A stretch of DNA of 64,000 nucleotides from Hygrophila difformis (taxonomy: Eukaryota; Streptophyta; Magnoliopsida; Lamiales; Acanthaceae): the NCBI GenBank assembly GCA_030278955.1, contig JAOANR010000014.1, positions 21,640,068-21,704,067 of the forward strand. The letters run 5' to 3'. Both the position numbers and the translations under genes were made by a program. Below are positions 56,528 through 64,000 of this stretch, one piece after another. Position 1 is the stretch's first letter; each line of letters starts with the position of its first letter. The notes beneath the pieces were generated by a model. The model did not search any database. It was not told the DNA's origin and saw nothing but the letters and a program-made list of their open reading frames with translations.

Positions 56528-57337
56528 GCATGAGAATGTGCTAGTGGCAACAGACTATTTCACAAAATGGGCCGAAGCTCAGGCATATGTTAGCATTTCG
56601 CAAGAAGAGGTGATCGAATTTAGTAATAGACAATTGATATACAGGTTTGGAATTCCACAAACGATTCTAACGGATAGAGGAACTGTATTTGTGGGAGAAA
56701 AAGTCAAGGCCTTTGCAAAAGAGTATGGGATAAAAATCGTGCATTCGTCGCCATATTATCCACAAGGAAATGGGCAGACAGAGGCCACAAATAAGCAATT
56801 AATAGGAATTATAAAGAAAAAGGAAGTGGCATGAGAAGTTATCTGAGGCGTTGTGGGCCTATCGAAATGCTAAGACTTCAGCCACTGGATTTACACAATT
56901 TCGGCTGACTTATGGTATGGACGCAGTACTTCCAGCCGAAATAACAGTGCCGACTTTAAGGACAAGCCAAGCAGATTTAATGTCGGCTGAACAATATGAT
57001 TGTGCGATGAAAAATGAACTATTGGAAGTTAACTCCGATGGGGTGCAAGCCTTTGAAAATTTGCAAAAAAAATAAAGATATTGTGGCCGATTAGTATAAT
57101 AAGCGAATTCGTGTAAAGCGATTTGAAGTCGGTGATTTAGTTTGGAAAGTTATATGGCCACCCAAACAGAAGGATGGCCGATTAGGTAAGTGGAGCCCCA
57201 ATTGGGAGGGGCCATTTATTGTTCCGACGAAATTACCGAATGGAGCATACATGTTGGTGGACGAAAATGGTGAGCAGATGTCAAATCCAGTAAATGCGAG
57301 ATATATGAAGAAATATTATCCATCAGCATGGGATTAG
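56528..57337 (+). pseudogene. Element E integrase, Tat-type Ty3/gypsy, decayed
   Basis: The frame HENVLVATDYFTKWAEA is the first catalytic aspartate region of a retroelement integrase. ILTDRGTVFVGE holds the second and GNGQTEATNKQL the glutamate. The frame then slips near 56815 and resumes as WHEKLSEALWAYRNAKTS ... LTYGMDAVLPAEI, stops at 57075, and resumes shifted as KRFEVGDLVWKV ... GKWSPNWEGPF ... KKYYPSAWD ending at 57337. There is no chromodomain. Wording such as ATDYFTKWAEA and LTYGMDAVLPAEI fits the Tat group of non-chromovirus Ty3 elements better than Athila. It is dead, by at least two frame breaks plus insertion of D. The upstream RT and gag would lie in the gap. Confidence 0.85.
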
Positions 57338-57993
57338 ACATCAAATAAGGCGAAAAAGTAAAGATTTTATTTCATGGACGAAATATTACAAAGAGGTGCT
57401 ACTTCGGCCGAAAGCGGCGTCGATAGCCCGAAATTACAATAAAAAAGGGAAACGTCCTATTCTACGCAGGCATATACAAGGAAAAGGTCCTTGAAGGATT
57501 CTCAACCTTGTAAAAATACCGCTTAAAACTATCGACAAGACAGAAACAGGGCACAATTGCTTGCCCCAGAACAGTATTGCCGATTTAAGTCCTACCATCG
57601 AACCTTTACTCCTGGATACGCTAGAACGAATAGTACAACGTCCCAGAGGTAGAAGTCAAATTCGGGTATAGCCTCCGCACTATCTCAGACAGAAGTAGGA
57701 GGAGTACAGCGAGGCAGTCACCCAAAACGGTGGAAGGGTGAGATGATGGAGAAATAACTAAGGGAAGTTATTCCCCCATTAGACAGTCCGACCGGATATG
57801 CAACCGCAAAGTAGAAAAGAGAAGCATGTCCGCATAACCGTCGAGACCTGCATTTGGAATAACAAATAGAGATCCTCGCCCATACAAACATGGTGAAAAG
57901 GATGTTAGCTGAACTCGTGCTGCATGAGCGAAAAGTTTTCGTATCACGTCTGGAAATCCTTGAGAATACACAATCCAGAAACCATGGAGGCAC
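57338..57993 (+). other. Element E sequence downstream of integrase
   Basis: About 650 bp of mixed composition without coding signal, ending where element F's LTR starts. Small frames on the minus strand (57718-58001) have no recognisable domain. The bases before F, GGCAC (57989-57993), would be its target duplication; the partner is outside the window. Confidence 0.6.
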
Positions 57994-60720
57994 TGTAACA
58001 CCCTGGATTTGATTTCCCAGGCCAGGGCATTACCGCCACACTTTTCTAAACAAGACCCGAACCAAGTCGAGCTTATCTAGAAAAATGCTAAGGCTAAGTT
58101 GTATCAAATTTTAAAATACTTAAAAATCCATTCAAATATGCCCGAATTAAAATCAGAGTATCACATGCATCACAATAAATAATAGTGCGGAAGCAAAAAC
58201 AAGGCCAAACAGACGGCGAAAAACCAAATCCAAAGTTCCAAGTCCAATACGGGAAATTTAAAAATAAAATAAATGCGACAAGTTCTTTATTGAGAAATCC
58301 CATCCCGTCGTGCCATTTCTTACTCTGCGAAAAATAGAAAACAACAATTTATCAGTACAAACGGTACTGCGTAAGTTAATGTATAGCATAACAAAATTTA
58401 AAGTTTTTAGAAGAGTAATAAAAAGATAGGAATTTAATTTTTAAAATAAGCGAGTAAAATAATTTACGAGAATTCTTACACTATACCACATGCATAATTA
58501 CCAATGTTCATTTTGATCGAGGACATCCAAAAATTACCCGCTTGGGCGCTTATGTCCACAAGCCGCCGGTATCAACGATCCTGGGCCTACGCCGTTTAAG
58601 ATCAAATTACCCGCTTGGGCGCTTATGTGCACAAGCCGACGGTATCAACAAATGTGAGAGCAGCGGACCCTATACAGACACACTCCGGATCCCTAGATAA
58701 CCCATACGGATACATCTAGGAGTATAGACTCATACTAACACGCAACATAATTTCCTTGGCGCCGTTTTGGCCACCAAAAAGAAGGGGCGACCCAACGAGC
58801 TCACGCCAAGTGCACTTACCCTCCAAAGTTGGGCATCTAACTCGATCAAAACTCACAAAGTTTCAAAATTCACATTTTTAATCATTACAAACCATGATTA
58901 CATTCCCAGAATTCATAATATTCACAAAAGAGTAGCAATTGACTCACTAATCATCAAAACGCACGAAGCCAAGTTTACCGGTAAAAGCCTCACTGTGGCA
59001 GTCATCAAATTCGCACTAGGAAATGTAGTAAACCTTTTTAGAAAATTCTGAAAATCTTACAGGTGCTAGGAAATATCAAAATAAGCATTTTCCTAGAAAT
59101 AGGCTTTATCAAATTCGGACTCTAAGTGGCCTAAAAAAAATCATTTCAGAAACTCATCTTTCAAAGGGTATAGGAATTACTGTTCACTCGACCACACTTT
59201 CTTTAAAAATTCATAACAATTTCAAGATTGATCTAACAATTCTGAAATTTTACAGGGATAAAATAGACATATAGATGAACAACTTTCATGAAGAAGCAAC
59301 CATTAAAAACGATCATAAATAGGAGTAATACGAACAACAAAACTGACTACACCATGAAACGAATTCTGTCATCAGAAAACTCAGAAATACCAGATGATTT
59401 TTCGTCGCCTAAATCATGTCCAAAAATTATGAAAATTTACAGAGATCATATTCAAGGTGTTAGGAACATTTTTTCATTTAGAAAAGTTTTTTCAAGAACG
59501 AACGGATCTAGGCGAACAAAGATGAACAAAAGAAACTATCCTGATAAAACCCTAAAACACAGATTTGGCAAGAAATGGGATTCGAGTTGTATCACAATGG
59601 ATACTCAACCAAAAGCTCTAAAATTTGAAAGGAACAACACTAACTTACCTTAGAAGAGATTAGGATCGAAAACTCCTTTGTTTGAATCTCCACAATCGTC
59701 CGGGACAGCCCACTCTTCCGAAGTTCTACCGAATGAATCCTATTTTGAGGGTTGAAGGAAAAATACTTGGTGTTAGGGCTTGCTAATCGAATCAAAGGCA
59801 AGGAATTGGATCAGGAACCTTACCTAGACGTAGGAGAAGGGATTGGGATGCTTGAACTCGCCCAAAGAACCCACCACTTGAAGAGAGCACTCCAAAACTC
59901 ACCAACTCTCAATAAGAAAAACTGATTTTCGGAATGGTGGTTTAGGGTGAATTTTGGGGCTGTTATGGGCTTGATAATGGAGTGTTTAAAGTTCCTATGG
60001 GTACCATGAAGTCCCTAGGTAAGTGGCAAGTGATTATGGCCAGTCAATCTCGGAATTAGGGCTCACCAACCCCCCCATTAATCCCCTCATACCACCATGG
60101 TTCAAAGAATGTTAAATTGTTCATGTATCTCCCCCATTTCAATTATGTAGATGTTTTATTACACCCAAAATCTATCCAAGAGTGTCCAAATACAACCTTA
60201 AGGGTGTGGTAACTGAATTGGGATAGATTGGAATTAGAACATCTCGAAAATGGGAGCAAAAATGCGTTCAGCGTTTGAATCGCCATCCTGCCGCCGCCGC
60301 CGCGCTGGTGGCGCGCCAGCGCGTCGCCGCCGCGCGGCCACCTGAGCGCGTTTATTTTTTTTATTTTTTATTTTATTTTTTTATATATTATGATTTTTAA
60401 TCTTTAAAAATCGTAATATGAATTATCCATGATTGTTGGATAATCCGATAACTCTCTTCGAGTTGCTATCATCCAAAAAATATTTAATTCCGCTCTCTCG
60501 AAATTATTTCGGTTGCGATAGTTAAATCCAATTCTTTGATTTTTCGGATTTAATAATCGATGTTGATTTCTCGGGTATTACAGTCTACCCTTCTTAGAAA
60601 TCAACTTCGTCCTCGAAGTTAGGTCGCACTTCGGAAAAATAATTGGCACAAAGAAATTATTGAGGCTTGCAATTTAAAATTCTTACCTCATATGCGACGA
60701 CTCTTGTGCGGGGTGTCACA
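57994..60720 (-). repeat. Element F 3' LTR
   Basis: The right edge is taken at 60720 (TGTGACACCCC on the minus strand after AAGGGGGAGAGGA), the D-type boundary. The C-type boundary TGTAATACCCGAG also exists at 60582. Without the 5' LTR the choice is not proven. It contains a hairpin at 58353-58369, a tandem duplication (58538-58650, unit ATTACCCGCTTGGGCGCTTA) and a GC-rich block (60286-60350). The 94- and 121-residue plus-strand frames inside the LTR have no domain. Confidence 0.8.
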
Positions 60721-60733
60721 TCCTCTCCCCCTT
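60721..60733 (-). other. Element F polypurine tract
   Basis: Minus strand AAGGGGGAGAGGA, matching element C's unused and element D's used tract. Confidence 0.75.
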
Positions 60734-60762
60734 AGGACTGCAGTTATGCCCCCATAACTGCT

Positions 60763-63700
60763 CCCGAGTCGCTTTGGAAAAGGTTGGGATATTTCTGCTT
60801 CATATCCGCTTCCAATTCCACGTCGCTTCCTCAGTGCCATGATTTGACCATAAGATCTTCACCATCTTCACAGTCTTATTCCTTGTGACCCTTTCCTTGA
60901 CTCAAGTATCTCGATCGGATACTCCTCGTATGTCAGGTCGTCATCCAGCTCGATCACGTCGGGTTGCAAAACATGAGTTGGGTCGTGCACATATTTCTTC
61001 AGTTGAGAAACGTGAAATACGTTGTGCACTCGCGACAATTCTGGTGGAAGAGCCAAACGATAAGCCAAGGTACCTACGCGATCCAGAATCTCGTACGGAC
61101 CGATGTAGCGAGGACTCAGCTTTCCTCGTTTACCGAATCACATCACCCCCTTCATGGGCGACACTTTCAGCATGACTCTGTCTCCCACCTCAAATTCCAA
61201 CTCTTGCCGCCTAGTGTCGGCATAACTCTTCTGCCTGTCCTGTGCGGCCTTCATTTTCTGTTGAACCACCTTGATTTGTCTGCTCATATCTTCAATGAGT
61301 TGCGGTCCAACAACTACCGAATTATCATCTTTTGTCCAGCACAACGGACTGCGACACTTTCGTCCATAAAGCGCTTCGAACGGTGCCATGCCAATGCTAG
61401 CGTGATAACTGTTGTTGTACGAGAATTCAATTAACGGCAAGTGGTCCTCCCAACTTCCCTTGAATTCGAGTACGCACGCTCTTAGCATGTCCTCGAGCGT
61501 CTGAATCGTGCGCTCAGTCTGACCTTCCGTCATTGGATGAAATGCTGTGCTCATCTTGATTTGGGTTCCTAAAGCTTCTTGTAGTTTAGTCGAGAAGTTG
61601 GAGACGAATCTACTATCTCGGTCTGAGATAATATCGTGCGGTACTCCATGCCTTCGGACCACGTTCTCGATATATGCCTTAGCTAGTTGACATCGACCAA
61701 TTTTCCTTCATTGATATGAAGATGGCGGTCTTTGTTAACCGATCAACTATTACCCAAATTTTATTCATTCCTCGGGGAGATCTTGGTAACCCCGAAACAA
61801 AATCCATGTAGATGCTGTCTCATTTCCAGCTTGGGATCTCCAATGGCTTTACCAATCCTAACGGCTTTTGCCTCACTGCCTTCACCTTCTGGCAGGTTAT
61901 GCACTTAGCCACAAAGTCGGCAACATCCTTCTTCATCCGCGGCCACCAGTAGATTTTCGTTAAGTCCTTGTACAACTTATCCCCACCAGGGTGGACTGAA
62001 TAAGGTGTACTGTGGCCTTCTTCCATGAGTTTTCTCTTCAATTCCTCGCACTTATGAGGAACGCACCATCTTCCTTTAAAACGGATACTTCCATCCTCAT
62101 GGATCATAAATCCTACTGCTTTACCTTCACCCACTTTCTCCTTGATTCTATGAAGGTTCTCGTCGTCCGGTTGAGCTTCTCGAATCTCGTCAAACACGGT
62201 AGGTTCAATTGTTATGGCGTTCACTGTTTCTACCACGGTCCCATAATGGACTAGTTCAGTATCCAACTTAGCTAGATCCATGTACAGTCCCGAAGGTAGA
62301 ATAAGTGTGTTCGCCGAGTGCCTAGTCTTGCGACTCAGTGCGTCCGCAACGACGTTCGCCTTGCCCTCATGGTATGCTATGTCCAGATCGTAATCCTTGA
62401 TCAGCTCGAGCCATCGCCTTTGCCTCATATTTAACTCTTTCTGAGTAAATATATACTTGAGGCTCTTGTGATCAGTAAACATCCGACAAGTTCGTCCATA
62501 TAGGTAGTGTCGCCAGATCTTAAGAGCGAACACTACCGCCGCTAGTTCCAAATCATGTGTCGGATAGTTTTCTTCGTGTGGCTTGAGTTGCCTCGATGCG
62601 TAAGCAATCGCCCTTTGGTTTTGCATTAGCACGCAACCAAGACCTTCTTTCGAGGCGTCGCTGTACACCTCATAATCCTCAGTTTCTGATGGCAATGCTA
62701 AGACCGGTGCTGATGTGAGTCTCTTCTTGAGCTCTCGGAATGACTGCTCACAATCAGCTGTCCATTCGAATTTCAACCCTTTCTTCAGCAATTGGGTCAT
62801 TGGTCTTGCAATTTTTGAAAAATCTTTCACAAATCTTCGGTAGTATCCGGCTAGTCCTAGGAAACTTCTTACCTCAGTCTGGCTTGTCGGTGCTGGCCAA
62901 TCAGACACTGCCGATATCTTTGCCTGGTCAACCGATACTCCTTTAGCCGATACTATATGACCTAGAAAGGCGACTTCTTTCATCAAAAACTCGCACTTTG
63001 ACAGCTTCGCGTAGAGTTGATTTTTCCTCAAAAGTCCGAGTACTTAGTGCAAATGACTCCGATGCTCCTCTTCATTCCTCGAGTAAACTAGGATGTCATC
63101 GATGAATACAACGACACATGAGTCTAGTAGGTCTTGGAAAACACTATTCATGAGATTAATGAATACTGCGGGAGCATTAGGCAGACCGAAGGACATTACG
63201 GTGAATTCATAGTGCCCATATCTTGTTCGGAAAGCTGTTTTGGGTATATCTTGTTCGGCGATACGCAGTTGATGGTATTCCGATCTCAGGTCAACTTCTG
63301 AAAATACAGCCGCTCCTATCAACTGATCGAAGAGGTCTTCGATCCTAGGCAGCGGGTATTTATTCTTGATTGTTGCCTGATTAAGGCCTCTATAATCTAT
63401 GCACAGTCGAAGTCCGCCGTCTTTCTTCTTGACGAACAGGACTGGTGCACCCCATGGTGATGTGCTCGGCCGAATATACCCTTTTGATAACAACTCCTCA
63501 AGTTGTTCCTTCAGTTCTTTCATCTCCGCGGGCGCCATACGATACGGTGCCTTCGATACTGGTTCGATTCCAGGTACCAGATCGATTGTGAACTCAACTT
63601 CACGCTCGGGAGGCATTCCTGGGATATCTTCAGGAAAGACGTCGGGGTACTCGCTCACGACTAGAATTCTCTCGATCTAATTTCCCTCGCCCTCCAGATT

Positions 63701-64000
63701 ATTTACGTAACAGGCGTACAACTGATATCCTTTCTGCATGAGATTGCAGAACTTCACTGCATTTACTACCTTGGCACCCTTCTTCTGAGGCTGCATGTAG
63801 TAAATGGCCTTCTTTCCTCGACTCTTGGCTAGAGAGATTTTCTGTTTCTGACACTCAATTACCGCCTTGTATTGAGTTAGAAAATCCATTCATAAGATAA
63901 TGTCAAAGTCCTTGAGCTCAAATTCAACTAGGTTCGCGAAAAATTCTATGTTCTTGATCACAATCGGGATTCCATCATATCGTTTTGAACACGATACCAT
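60763..64000 (-). pseudogene. Element F pol, multiply broken
   Basis: Read on the minus strand from 64000 downward: end of protease/linker ([10 protein letters not shown]), reverse transcriptase with VVFIDDIL (near 63100), RNase H ([10 protein letters not shown] near 62660), integrase finger and catalytic motifs (near 62030-61500), and chromodomain-side sequence to about 60763. Breaks against element D: TGA before the MDFLTQY block (near 63890), TAG near 63675, TAA for glutamine near 63042, TGA for tryptophan near 61817, a 2-base loss near 61690, TGA for arginine at about 61136, and a 1-base loss near 60900. The glutamine, tryptophan and arginine losses are C-to-T or G-to-A changes, as expected from cytosine deamination in methylated DNA. 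Confidence 0.9.

Larger units (their letters stand above)
57994..64000 (-). mobile_element. Element F, degenerate Tekay-type chromovirus, runs off the window
   Basis: TGTAACACCCTGG at 57994 begins an LTR of the same family as element D, followed by a polypurine tract and a minus-strand pol closely resembling D's. The primer site, gag and 5' LTR lie beyond 64000. Pol has several stops and frameshifts, so F is clearly older than C and D. Confidence 0.9.

Noticed and set aside
58767..59653. 94- and 121-residue plus-strand frames near element F's left end
   Set aside because: They lie inside the LTR, antisense to the element, without recognisable domains.

Overview
The window is a block of nested transposable elements from a plant nuclear genome, most likely a eudicot. 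The evidence is plant Tekay-type chromovirus polyproteins, plant L1-type LINE ORF2 with a C-terminal RNase H, LTR elements primed by tRNA-iMet and tRNA-Asp, tRNA-derived SINEs, Helitron ends and an AT-rich background. I found no host protein gene, rRNA or tRNA gene. Species cannot be assigned by eye.

Layout. Positions 1-7333 hold small and decayed elements: a two-unit tandem repeat carrying a hAT-like end, a terminal-inverted-repeat element, two Helitron 3' ends, an ~0.9 kb duplication carrying a SINE in each copy, a 5'-truncated poly(A) retro-insertion with target-site duplication (TSD), and another SINE. At 7334 an L1-like ORF2 (LINE X) starts. It is split at 7847 by LTR element A (7848-22012, minus strand, non-coding interior, TSD GCTGC), resumes in frame at 22013, and is cut again at 23428 by element B. 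Element A itself contains LINE Y (13787-19339, plus strand, 16-bp TSD), whose ORF2 is almost complete.

Element B (23429 into the assembly gap, minus strand) has one LTR of about 5.7 kb, a tiny non-coding interior and a perfect tRNA-Asp primer site. It is interrupted by element C (29767-40913, minus strand, TSD TCTAA), a Tekay-type Ty3 element with one uninterrupted gag-pol frame and an extra small ORF upstream of gag. A 500-N gap (44881-45380) hides the far end of B. Beyond it lies a decayed Tat-type integrase (element E), split by element D (45400-56527, plus strand, TSD GCATG), a young Tekay-type element with one nonsense codon in pol. From 57994 to the window end is element F, an older minus-strand relative of D with several stops and frameshifts.

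How the parts relate. A and B code for nothing but share a tRNA-Asp primer site, a purine-tract motif (AARTGTGAGGAT) repeated inside the element with adjacent hairpins, and arrays of GC-rich inverted repeats in the LTR next to a long purine tract. They look like non-autonomous elements (LARD-type) needing an autonomous, probably Tat-lineage, partner. C, D and F form a second group sharing an LTR hairpin whose stem changes are compensated, two tandem polypurine tracts of which C and D used different ones, and (C and D) a coiled-coil, acidic-tailed ORF before gag. The LTR hairpin arrays and the alternative polypurine tracts are the most unusual things seen.
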